Assembly (NCBI GenBank): GCA_011526105.1
Contig: WYAZ01000183.1
Coordinates: 44,397 to 108,396 of the forward strand
Reading direction: 5' to 3'
Length of the DNA stretch: 64,000 nt
Source: Deltaproteobacteria bacterium
Lineage (GTDB): Bacteria; Myxococcota; Kuafuiibacteriia; Kuafuiibacteriales; Kuafuiibacteriaceae
The position numbers and the translations under genes are program-made. Below are positions 57,475 to 64,000 of the stretch, in pieces. The notes beneath the pieces are model-generated. The model saw only the letters and a program-made list of their open reading frames with translations, was not told the DNA's origin and searched no databases. Every line of letters begins with the position of its first letter. The stretch's first letter is position 1.

Positions 57475-57990
57475 GTGTCCGGCTTGGCCGCCTTTGCCCG
57501 ACTGGTGCACGTGTTGCTCCTGGCGCTTTGGGTCGGCGGTGGCGCCTTCTTCGCCGCGGTGGTGGCGCCCGAGGCCTTTCGGGTGATCCAGCCTCGCTCG
57601 GAGGCGGCGGCGCTCGTGGGCGCGGTCCTCGAGCGGGTGGACGCGAGTATCCTGTTCGTTGGTCCCATCCTTTTTCTAACCCTGTTCGCGGGCTGGGTTC
57701 CGATGGGCGTGCGTCTTCGCTGGAGGGCCGCCTTCGTGGTGATGCTCAGCGGCGCCAGCCTGCTCAGTGGCCATTGGCTGAGTCCGCGGATGCAGTCCAT
57801 CCAGCGCGCGATGGGACGTGCGGTCGAAGATCTCGATCGGGCCGACCCGCTGCGTATCGAATTCGAGCGTCTCCACATAGCCTCCGAGGGCCTGATGAGC
57901 CTTCATTTGCTGCTCGCGCTCCTCCTTCTCGTGAGCGCGGTCTTAAACTCGAAACCCAAACGTTCGGGTCTCAGCTCCATCGAACTGTGA
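57475..57990 (+). CDS. DUF4149 membrane protein
   Basis: A 171-residue protein with four hydrophobic helices (around residues 5-30, 50-75, 85-100 and 145-162). The ARLVHVLLLALWVGGGAFFAAVVAPEAF start (split over helix and loop) matches DUF4149/TMEM205-like proteins, of unknown function. Start GTG 57475 has AGGA upstream. It follows nuoI by 77 bases and may or may not be co-transcribed. Confidence 0.8.
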   Translation: MSGLAAFARLVHVLLLALWVGGGAFFAAVVAPEAFRVIQPRSEAAALVGAVLERVDASILFVGPILFLTLFAGWVPMGVRLRWRAAFVVMLSGASLLSGHWLSPRMQSIQRAMGRAVEDLDRADPLRIEFERLHIASEGLMSLHLLLALLLLVSAVLNSKPKRSGLSSIEL

Positions 57991-58042
57991 CTCCGTCGCA
58001 AGCGGTGTGGGTGTGCCCGATTGCCTCATTCACGGGTCGGTT

Positions 58043-58100
58043 CCGTGAACGTGAACCCAGCCGTGAACGTGAACGTGAACGTGAACGTGGCCGTGGCCGA
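58043..58100 (+). repeat. GTGAAC hexanucleotide repeat tract
   Basis: Two GTGAAC units, a short gap, four more GTGAAC units and two GTGGCC units run in register. The complementary hexamers (GTTCAC and related) occur in the right arm near 58197-58229. Phased hexamers of this kind resemble slippage-prone microsatellites. Confidence 0.85.
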
Positions 58101-58229
58101 TCGATCCGAATTCAAGAGATGTTCCGAGAGCTTGATTCTGAACAGGGGCCGATACCGGAGCAGATCCCCCAGAAGCTGCCACCGGTGTAGCCGGCTACGT
58201 TTACGTTCACGGCCACGTTCACGTTCACG
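58074..58229. repeat. Long inverted repeat with 22-bp perfect arms
   Basis: The 22 bases at 58074-58095 are the exact reverse complement of 58208-58229, leaving a 112-base centre. The arms are built from the GTGAAC repeat. Transcribed RNA could form a strong hairpin. No T-run follows, so a plain terminator is not indicated. Confidence 0.85.
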
Positions 58230-58333
58230 CGATCGGCCGGAGGCGAACCGCTGGAGTGGGTTGTCAGTGGGAGAGTTGACCACCGAAACGCTCACCGCCC
58301 GCGCCCAGCCTCACGCTCCGAGTCCATCCCGCC

Positions 58334-58363
58334 TTGAGGCTAATCAGCCGACGCCCTCATAAT
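58334..58363 (+). promoter_or_regulatory. Sigma70-like promoter, probably giving a leaderless mRNA
   Basis: TTGAGG (58334-58339), an 18-base spacer and CATAAT (58358-58363) resemble -35 and -10 boxes. The ATG at 58371 lies seven bases after the -10 box, just where transcription would begin, and there is no ribosome site. The mRNA would thus start at its AUG. Confidence 0.5.
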
Positions 58364-58370
58364 CACCGCG

Positions 58371-59417
58371 ATGACCGACACCCCCAACCAGCGTGTGCTG
58401 CTCGTCGACGACGACAGCCTGCTGTGCCGCGCGCTGGCGCGGGCGATGGGTGGTCGATTCGAGTTCTTCTCGGCCGCGGACGGAGCGGAGGGGCTGCGGA
58501 TGGCCCGGGAACTTCGGCCGGACGTCGTCATCGCCGACCACGCCATGCCGAAGATCCCTGGCGTCGAACTCTTGGCCCAGCTCTCGGCCGAGCTCCCCGA
58601 GACGATTCGGATCCTCATGAGCGGATACGCCGACTATCGCGCGCTCTCCGAGAGTCTCCGCGCCGGCGTTCATCACTTCGTCGGGAAGCCCTTCAGCGTC
58701 CATGAGCTCGAGAACGTGATTCATCTGCTGCTGCGGCAGCGCGCGCTGGAGACCGAGCGCAGCGAGCTCCATGGGCGGCTCAAGGACCTGAGCGTCCGCG
58801 TGCGGTCCTCTTCCGACGAACTCGAGCTGCCCAGCGACATGCGCGCCATTCTTCAGACGATTGATGCGCTCCAGAAGGCCAACGAGAGGCTCCAGGAACT
58901 CGCCCTCCGCGACGCCCTGACCAACCTGTACAATCGTCGCTACCTTCTCGAGAACCTCGAGCTGGAGCTCGCTCGCTCGCGACGCTACGAACGCCCATTC
59001 TCGCTCCTGTTCCTCGACATCGACGACTTCAAGCGCCTCAACGACAACCACGGCCACTTGGCCGGCGACTCCATCTTGCGGACGGTCGGAGAGATGCTCC
59101 TCGCCACCGACGGGGGAATCCGAAGCTCCGATTTCGCCGCTCGCTACGGCGGCGAGGAGTTCTGTATCGTCCTGCCCGAGACGCCGATCCAAGGCGCGAT
59201 CCTGAAGGCCGAGCGTCTGCGGCAAACCGTGGCCGAGCACCGATGGGGTTCAGCCTCCTGGCCGGTGCCCGCTTCCTTCGAACCGGTCACGGTGAGCATC
59301 GGGGTCGCGAGTTATCCGACGCAGGGTGCCACGTGCCAGCAGTTGCTCGCGGCGGCCGATGCCGCATTGTACGAGGCCAAACGTCAGGGCAAGAACCGCG
59401 TCGTCGTCGCGTCCTGA
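58371..59417 (+). CDS. Response regulator with GGDEF diguanylate cyclase domain
   Basis: A 348-residue regulator. The receiver domain (1-125) has Asp56 (VVIADHAMP) and Lys106 (VGKPF), a RpfG/PleD-like type. A coiled linker (125-175) leads to the GGDEF domain with YGGEEF (260-264) and an RSSD inhibitory site (251-254) correctly spaced, so it should make c-di-GMP with product inhibition. No partner kinase is adjacent. Its last 34 bases overlap the convergent TPR gene. A leaderless start is likely. Confidence 0.92.
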   Translation: MTDTPNQRVLLVDDDSLLCRALARAMGGRFEFFSAADGAEGLRMARELRPDVVIADHAMPKIPGVELLAQLSAELPETIRILMSGYADYRALSESLRAGVHHFVGKPFSVHELENVIHLLLRQRALETERSELHGRLKDLSVRVRSSSDELELPSDMRAILQTIDALQKANERLQELALRDALTNLYNRRYLLENLELELARSRRYERPFSLLFLDIDDFKRLNDNHGHLAGDSILRTVGEMLLATDGGIRSSDFAARYGGEEFCIVLPETPIQGAILKAERLRQTVAEHRWGSASWPVPASFEPVTVSIGVASYPTQGATCQQLLAAADAALYEAKRQGKNRVVVAS

Positions 59418-60346
59418 GCCGCTCCGAACCCCGAACGCGAGCTTTCTTCCCGCAGCACCTCGTTGATCTCCGGCCAGTGAGAGAAGAGGAAGTCGAAGCT
59501 GTGCTCGCCATGGGGTCGGGCGCCGAGGATGAGATCCGTCGCAGCGTCGCCCCGCTGGCCGGTCTCCAGCAACGCGTAGGCCCTGACGAGTCGGAGCGCA
59601 CCAAGGAACCTTCCGTGCAGGGTCGAGGTGGCGGCGCGCCACCGGTGTTCGAGCAGCTGCTCTGCGGAGTCGAAGTTGCCAGCCCGAGCATGCACCATCG
59701 CTTCCGCGAGCACCGCGAGCCCGGAGGCCGTGGGGACGTCCTTGCGCTTCTCTCCGGCCTTGAGCCAGCAGCGGGCCGCGCCGAGCTCCCCTCGGGCGGC
59801 ATGGAGCATGGCGAGCAACGCCGCCGAGGACTGACTCACCTGTGCGCGCATGATGCTGCCCTTGTGCAGCGTCTCCACGGAAGCCAGGAGGGAGAGTGCG
59901 CGGTCCCATCGAGATCGGCAGAGCTCGGCCAGCGCCAGGTTGTGCAAGGCGACTTGCCGGTGAAGGCTGCTGCCGCGGGACGCATGGACGAGTGCTTCGA
60001 AGCGTTCGGCCGCGAGATCGAAGTCCTCGGCGCTGAGCGCGACCAGGCCCAGGTTGTTGAGCTTGTTGAGACGCTCGTTGAGCACGAGCACGCGGAGAAT
60101 CGAGGCGACGACGACCAGCGCGGGCCCCCCCACCCCGATCAGGAAGAGCTGCATGACGTCGATCGCATCCTGCAAGATCAGCACGAACATGAAGATGAAC
60201 CAGAGAAACCAGGCGGCTCGCAGCAGAAGTTTGGAGCCAGGGCGCAGGTGTGGTTCGGCCGGCAGCGGCGCCAAGGCGCAGTCACCTCGCTGAGCTTGCT
60301 CCGGCGCGGCCGGGCCGGTCCAAGGGTCGTGCCGAGGCTCGCTCAA
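59384..60346 (-). CDS. Membrane-anchored TPR protein (second of a paralogous pair)
   Basis: A 320-residue protein with two hydrophobic helices near residues 43-60 and 70-90, then a helical TPR-like domain with LNNLGLVALSAEDFDLAAERFEALV and HNLALAELCRSRWDRALSLL. Start TTG 60346 overlaps the upstream TPR stop by TTGA. Shared layout and similar repeats (NLA..EL.R.R.DRA) mark it as a paralog of the 60343-61275 protein. The function is unknown. Confidence 0.8.
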   Translation of the reverse strand: MSEPRHDPWTGPAAPEQAQRGDCALAPLPAEPHLRPGSKLLLRAAWFLWFIFMFVLILQDAIDVMQLFLIGVGGPALVVVASILRVLVLNERLNKLNNLGLVALSAEDFDLAAERFEALVHASRGSSLHRQVALHNLALAELCRSRWDRALSLLASVETLHKGSIMRAQVSQSSAALLAMLHAARGELGAARCWLKAGEKRKDVPTASGLAVLAEAMVHARAGNFDSAEQLLEHRWRAATSTLHGRFLGALRLVRAYALLETGQRGDAATDLILGARPHGEHSFDFLFSHWPEINEVLREESSRSGFGAAQDATTTRFLP

Positions 60347-61275
60347 CTCCGAGCCTCCGGCGGGTCGAGCGCGGCGGCGGGCATGTCTTCAGCGTTCTCG
60401 TCCACCATGCGCGCGAGGTCGGCCGACGCAGCCCGAAGATAGGCGAGCTCTTCGCGTCGATACGGCTTGGCGCCCGCGATCATCTCGTACACCGCCTGAG
60501 GTGGGCGTCCGAGCCGCTGCCATACATGGGCTCGCAGCAACCGCAGGCCACCGTAGGGGATGCCGCCGAGGCTCGCCGACGCCGACTGCCAGCCGCTCTC
60601 GAGGGCGGACTCGGCCTCCGCGAAGCGTCGCTCCTGCACGAAGGCGAGCGCTTCGGCCAGAATGAGGTAGCCCGTCATCTTCGCGTCGTCCTGCCGCTTC
60701 TTCGCCTCGGCGATCCAACTTCGCGTGGCCTCGGCGTTCCCTTGGAGGCTGAAGATCAGGGCTTGAAGCGCCGCGCAGCCTTGTTGCAGCAGGTGTTTCG
60801 AGAACACGCTGAGGGGGCGACGTTCGAGCGCGGCGAGGATCGCCTGGGCTCGGTCGAGCCTGCCCCGGAGCAGTTCGGTGTAGGCGAGGTTGTAGAGAGC
60901 CACGATCGAGAAGACCGCCGGGCCCTTTGCCCGCTTTGCGAGATCCTCGAAGCTTCGCGCAGCATCGCCGAGCGTGCCCTCGGACAGTTGCACGAGGCCC
61001 TCGTTGTTCATGCGATGAAAGGCCGCCGCAGAGAGGCCGCGAACGAACATGCGCACCGCCGCGAGCAGCAACACAAGAAGGAGGATGACCAGGGCGGTGA
61101 TTTGCTTGCGCACGTCTCCGAACACGGCGAAGCCGCCGAAGGCGGCGCCCAGGGTCAGGACGGCCAGAAGCATCGCGAAGCTGCGAAAGACGAGGTCGCT
61201 TTGGATGCGGAGGTGCGGCTCCTTGGGCGGGTCCGCCATCGGCAGCGAAGTCGTGGTGACGGCCGCCTCGTTCAT
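60343..61275 (-). CDS. Membrane-anchored TPR protein (first of a paralogous pair)
   Basis: A 310-residue protein. Two hydrophobic helices (about residues 30-52 and 58-75) precede TPR-like repeats (MNNEGLVQLSEGTLGDAARSF, LYNLAYTELLRGRLDRAQAIL). It overlaps the HAD phosphatase gene by ATGA and the second TPR gene by TTGA, so it belongs to the leftward operon. Such pairs often build membrane complexes; the partner is not known. Confidence 0.8.
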   Translation of the reverse strand: MNEAAVTTTSLPMADPPKEPHLRIQSDLVFRSFAMLLAVLTLGAAFGGFAVFGDVRKQITALVILLLVLLLAAVRMFVRGLSAAAFHRMNNEGLVQLSEGTLGDAARSFEDLAKRAKGPAVFSIVALYNLAYTELLRGRLDRAQAILAALERRPLSVFSKHLLQQGCAALQALIFSLQGNAEATRSWIAEAKKRQDDAKMTGYLILAEALAFVQERRFAEAESALESGWQSASASLGGIPYGGLRLLRAHVWQRLGRPPQAVYEMIAGAKPYRREELAYLRAASADLARMVDENAEDMPAAALDPPEARS

Positions 61276-62102
61276 ACGACGATGCGGTCGGTCTCGTGCT
61301 GCGTCACCGTGTGCCCACCGACGGTTGTCCCCGGCAAGAGCCTCCGCCAGCTCCCCGGACGGCGCTCGTCGAGCGCCTTGACCAGACCCGGCCGAGGGTT
61401 CACCGCCACCGGGAGCTGCGCCGCCTCGAGCATCGCGAGGTCACCCGCGCTGTCGCCGAAAACAACCTTGGGACGTTTGGGGCCGATCCAGCTCTCGATG
61501 GCGGCCATCTTGCCCTCCCAGAAGGTCAAAGGCTCGGCCAATCGATCGGACAGGCGGGCTCCGTCGAGGTGCACTCGGGCTCCGAGGACGTGCTCGGCGG
61601 GGATACCGAGGCTCTCCACCGCGGCCTGCACGAGCCAGTGTGCGCTCCCGGAGACCACGTGGAGCGAGAAGCCGTGTTGTTCCAGCGCGCGGACGAGCGG
61701 CTCCGCTTCGGAGTGAAACTGCGCCTCGAGTCCGCCCGCGAGCACCTCTTTCGCCAGCTCGCGGACCTCGTCCACGGTCCATCCGGCGTAGCACACCAAC
61801 TCGAGGGCGATCATGTCGCGCTCGGAGATGTGTCCTTCTTTGTAGAGCGCGTGAATGCGCGCGGCGTCCGTGTGTACATCGCCGCTGGCTGGCTGGCCGC
61901 CCCGAGCCAGTATCTCGCCCAACCTGGGCTGGGCCTCGGCTCGGAAGCGCTTCTCGGCCAGCGCGATCAAGAAGGCCTCATCACCGAGATCGCCTGCCCA
62001 CAACGTGTGGTCCGCATCGAAGACCGCCGCCTTTGCAAAGGCGGGGTCATCGGGCAGGGCGTGTATCTCGGCGAGCAAGGAGCTGAAGTCGACGTCCTTC
62101 AT
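61272..62102 (-). CDS. HAD-family phosphatase, SerB-like
   Basis: A 276-residue haloacid dehalogenase-type hydrolase. Motif I is FDADHTLW (nucleophile Asp first), motif II VVSGS, motif III the Lys in FWEGKMAAI and motif IV VFGDSAGDLAML. The cap region is longer than in SerB. Start ATG 62102 overlaps the dehydrogenase stop by ATGA. The substrate is unknown. Confidence 0.88.
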   Translation of the reverse strand: MKDVDFSSLLAEIHALPDDPAFAKAAVFDADHTLWAGDLGDEAFLIALAEKRFRAEAQPRLGEILARGGQPASGDVHTDAARIHALYKEGHISERDMIALELVCYAGWTVDEVRELAKEVLAGGLEAQFHSEAEPLVRALEQHGFSLHVVSGSAHWLVQAAVESLGIPAEHVLGARVHLDGARLSDRLAEPLTFWEGKMAAIESWIGPKRPKVVFGDSAGDLAMLEAAQLPVAVNPRPGLVKALDERRPGSWRRLLPGTTVGGHTVTQHETDRIVV

Positions 62103-62965
62103 ACCGTGGGCTTCTTCTGTGCATCGTTCCCGCTCCACACATAGAAGCCTTCGCCGGTCTTCTTGCCGAGCTTTCCCGCGCGAACGAGGCGTCGCAGGAG
62201 TGGGGGCGGGGCGAACTGAGGGCCGAGCTCCTTGGTGAGGTGCTCCGCGATGGCCAGGCGCACGTCGAGGCCCACGAGGTCCGTCAGCTTCAGCGGCCCC
62301 ATCGGATGCCGGTAGCCGAGCTCCATCGCGGTGTCGATGTCCGCCGCGCTTGCTACGCCTGACTCGAGCATTCGAATGGCCTCCATACCCAAGATGATGC
62401 CGAGCCGGGAGGTGGCGAATCCAGGCACATCACGCACGACCACCGAGGTCTTGCCAAGGCGCTTCACCAGCTCTGTTGCCCGTTCGATGTTCCCGGCGGA
62501 CGTCTGCTCGGCGCGCACGACCTCGACGAGCTGCATCACCGGGGCCGGGTTGAAGAAGTGAAGCCCGATGACTCGGTCCGGGCGCACGCAGGCGGCGGCG
62601 ATCTCGGTGACGGAAAGAGAGGATGTGTTGGTGGCCAAGAGCGTGGCCTCGTTCTTCGCGCCGACGCTCGAGAGCAGCTGCTTCTTGAGCTCGATGTTCT
62701 CGGGGACCGCCTCGATCAGAATGTCTGCCCCGCTCGGATCAAAGGTGGTCTCGAAACGAATGCGCGAACGGGCGGCTGCTTCGTCCTCGGCGCTCAGCTT
62801 GCCCTTCTCGACCCCGCGCCGCAGCGAAGCCAAGAGGCGCTCCATGCCTCGCTGAAGCGCGGCGGTGTCTACGTCGACGAGCGTGGTCGAGAAGCCCGCG
62901 TGGGCGGTGACCTCCGCGATGCCGGTCCCCATGGTTCCGGAACCAACAACGATGATCTCGGTCAT
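62099..62965 (-). CDS. 3-hydroxyacyl-CoA (3-hydroxybutyryl-CoA) dehydrogenase
   Basis: A 288-residue NAD-dependent enzyme. VVGSGTMGTGIAEVTAHAG is the Rossmann nucleotide site; the LIEAVPENIELKKQL and LHFFNPAPVMQLVEVV segments contain the catalytic Glu/His region, and HPMGPLKLTDLVGLDV is the C-terminal signature. It reduces or oxidises 3-hydroxyacyl-CoA in fatty-acid or butyrate metabolism. It overlaps the enoyl-CoA hydratase stop by ATGA. Confidence 0.93.
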   Translation of the reverse strand: MTEIIVVGSGTMGTGIAEVTAHAGFSTTLVDVDTAALQRGMERLLASLRRGVEKGKLSAEDEAAARSRIRFETTFDPSGADILIEAVPENIELKKQLLSSVGAKNEATLLATNTSSLSVTEIAAACVRPDRVIGLHFFNPAPVMQLVEVVRAEQTSAGNIERATELVKRLGKTSVVVRDVPGFATSRLGIILGMEAIRMLESGVASAADIDTAMELGYRHPMGPLKLTDLVGLDVRLAIAEHLTKELGPQFAPPPLLRRLVRAGKLGKKTGEGFYVWSGNDAQKKPTV

Positions 62966-63756
62966 TTGCCTCCGCCTTTCTGGGTGCTGCGCTTGTCGAG
63001 AAACGCGCCCATGCGTGCGTGTTTTTCGGCGGAGTCAAACAGCATGGCCTGCCCGAGTACGTCGAGGCTGTCATACGGGATGCTCGTGCCGGCGGCGGCG
63101 TTCACCGCCATCTTGGTGACCTCGACCGCCAGCGGTGCTTGTTCCGCGATGCGCTCGGCGATCTCGATGGCGGCGCTGAGCACTTCCTCGTCGGCGACCA
63201 CTCGGTTCACCAGCCCGATGCGGTCGGCCTCGGCGGCGTCGATGATGCGCCCGGTGAGCAGCAGCTCTTTGGCACGTCCCATCCCCACCAGGCGTGGCAG
63301 ACGCTGGACCGCGCCCGCGCCTGCGATGATGCCGAGCCCCACCTCGGGCTGACCAAAGCGCGCGGACTGTCCGGCGATGCGGATGTCGCAGGCCATGGCG
63401 AGTTCGCAGCCACCCCCGAGCGCATAACCGCGAATGGCCGCGACGGATGGCAGTGGGTGTTCCTCGATGCGGCGGAACAGCGCGGAGTTGATCCGTCGCA
63501 GCGCGTGCTTGTGGCCCCGATCCTTGAGCTCGGCGATGTCGGCTCCGGCGGCGAAGGCGCGATCGCCTGCTCCAGTGAGGATGAAGCCCCGCGCGTTCGG
63601 GTCCTCTCGCAGCTCGTCGAGCACACTCGAGAGCTCGTCGATCATCTGTTTGTTGATCGCGTTGCGCGCTTCTGGACGGTGGAGCGTCACGATCGCGATC
63701 TCTCCGGCAGTGACCGCTCTGCGCTCGAGCCTGAGGGTTTCCATGAAAACGCTCAT
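62962..63756 (-). CDS. Enoyl-CoA hydratase/isomerase family protein
   Basis: A 264-residue crotonase. LTGAGDRAFAAGADIAEL and AIRGYALGGGCELAMACDIRIA are the crotonase signature with the oxyanion-hole residues; the Glu in FGQPEVGLGIIAGAG is catalytic. It hydrates enoyl-CoA for the dehydrogenase encoded next. It is not MenB: the MenB-specific segments are absent. The start is ATG 63756 or ATG 63744. It heads the leftward operon. Confidence 0.9.
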   Translation of the reverse strand: MSVFMETLRLERRAVTAGEIAIVTLHRPEARNAINKQMIDELSSVLDELREDPNARGFILTGAGDRAFAAGADIAELKDRGHKHALRRINSALFRRIEEHPLPSVAAIRGYALGGGCELAMACDIRIAGQSARFGQPEVGLGIIAGAGAVQRLPRLVGMGRAKELLLTGRIIDAAEADRIGLVNRVVADEEVLSAAIEIAERIAEQAPLAVEVTKMAVNAAAGTSIPYDSLDVLGQAMLFDSAEKHARMGAFLDKRSTQKGGGK

Positions 63757-63784
63757 ACCCCGGCGGTCGCGTTCTCCTCAAAGC

Positions 63785-63821
63785 AAAAAAGCCCGGCCCC
63801 ACCGAAGTGGAACCGGGCTTT
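63785..63821 (-). terminator. Rho-independent terminator of the MYXO-CTERM gene
   Basis: AAGCCCGG pairs with CCGGGCTT around an inner CCAC-CGAA-GTGG hairpin. On the minus strand the stem is followed by TTTTTTGCTTT. It lies 28 bases after the stop at 63850 and before the start of the enoyl-CoA hydratase gene, so it ends the MYXO-CTERM transcript. Confidence 0.85.
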
Positions 63822-63849
63822 CTTGGGTCCTTCGACCTGGTGCTACGAC

Positions 63850-64000
63850 TTACTGGCGTCGACGTCGGACGAAGAACAGCCCTGCGAGCACGAGGAACAG
63901 CGATGCGAGCGAGGTGTCTTTGCCCACCTGGCTGCAGCCGCCACTTCCCCCATCACCACTGGCCTCCAGCGGGAAGCTGAAGCTCGCGGTGCTGGGTCCA
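63850..64000 (-). CDS. MYXO-CTERM sorting-domain protein (C-terminus only)
   Basis: The minus strand reads the end of a protein: a Gly/Ser linker with GGSGGCSQVGKD, a hydrophobic helix (SLASLFLVLAGLFFV) and the terminal RRRRQ before TAA. This is the MYXO-CTERM tripartite sorting signal, in which the Cys is thought to be processed and the protein displayed at the surface. The gene continues beyond the right edge, so its function is not visible. It is followed by a good terminator. Confidence 0.85.
   Translation of the reverse strand, partial: GPSTASFSFPLEASGDGGSGGCSQVGKDTSLASLFLVLAGLFFVRRRRQ

Larger units (their letters stand above)
57991..58333. other. Repeat-rich intergenic stretch
   Basis: No gene is recognised. 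The stretch holds a hexanucleotide repeat tract and a long inverted repeat, described separately, upstream of the promoter at 58334. Frames that translate the repeats give only alternating Asn-Val or similar and are not coding. Confidence 0.6.

Noticed and set aside
58043..58229. CRISPR array
   Set aside because: The units are six bases long with no spacers of constant length, and no cas genes are nearby.
62962..63756. Assignment of the enoyl-CoA hydratase as MenB
   Set aside because: It is in a fatty-acid operon 27 kb from the men genes and lacks MenB-specific segments; it keeps the ordinary hydratase signature.

Overview
The window is high-GC, densely packed bacterial chromosome and almost certainly comes from a member of the Myxococcota. 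The best marker is the truncated gene at the right edge. It ends in a MYXO-CTERM sorting signal: a Gly-Gly-Cys-Ser box, one membrane helix and a final Arg-Arg-Arg-Arg run. Supporting signs are AgmX/TonB-like C-terminal domains, a PilZ/DUF4388 scaffold protein, several c-di-GMP proteins, many TPR lipoproteins, a sigma54-like promoter and a mevalonate-pathway HMG-CoA reductase. Genus and species cannot be told from this sequence.

Layout, left to right. 1-5.9 kb: end of an unknown gene, a beta-rich protein of unknown function, a cysteine-rich repeat lipoprotein behind a sigma54-like promoter, an MFS exporter and a CBS-domain protein. 5.9-10.3 kb: a leftward operon for a Tat-exported molybdopterin oxidoreductase with NapG/NapH-like Fe-S partners and a c-type cytochrome. 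10.4-13.5 kb: a PaaK-like ligase, an EF-hand protein and pyrE. 13.4-18.5 kb: a phosphorelay/c-di-GMP operon plus decayed DNA, flanked by two copies of a 170-bp pyrE leader repeat. 18.5-25.4 kb: rightward Omp85, rsmG, HEAT, RluA and two exported-protein genes. 25.4-35.6 kb: a GbsR/MarR-type regulator divergent from a long isoprenoid/menaquinone operon (polyprenyl synthase, HMG-CoA reductase, menG, F, D, A, C, E), with a perfect palindromic operator between them. 35.6-48.2 kb: housekeeping and surface genes, a large PilZ/DUF4388 protein, and a pair of ArsA/Get3-like ATPases. 48.2-53.9 kb: archaeal-type proS divergent from two HSP90-like ATPases. 53.9-58 kb: nuoG, nuoH, nuoI and a DUF4149 gene. 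58-64 kb: a hexanucleotide repeat with a long inverted repeat, a GGDEF response regulator, and a leftward coupled operon (enoyl-CoA hydratase, 3-hydroxyacyl-CoA dehydrogenase, HAD phosphatase, two TPR membrane proteins) behind the MYXO-CTERM gene.

Functional links. Menaquinone synthesis, the NADH dehydrogenase subunits and the Mo enzyme with its Fe-S and cytochrome partners all point to a quinone-based respiratory chain. menB and menH are not in the window. Almost every gene in the operons overlaps its neighbour by ATGA, GTGA or TTGA, so stoichiometric co-translation is likely.

The best candidate for an undescribed system is the tandem pair of HSP90-like GHKL ATPases at 49.8-53.9 kb. The second carries a C-terminal HExxH-x5-H-x3-F/Y zinc protease motif like that of SprT/Wss1. 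The first is membrane-anchored and may carry a motif-less relative of the same tail. Second is the ArsA/Get3-like pair, in which each subunit lacks a different one of the two key P-loop lysines.
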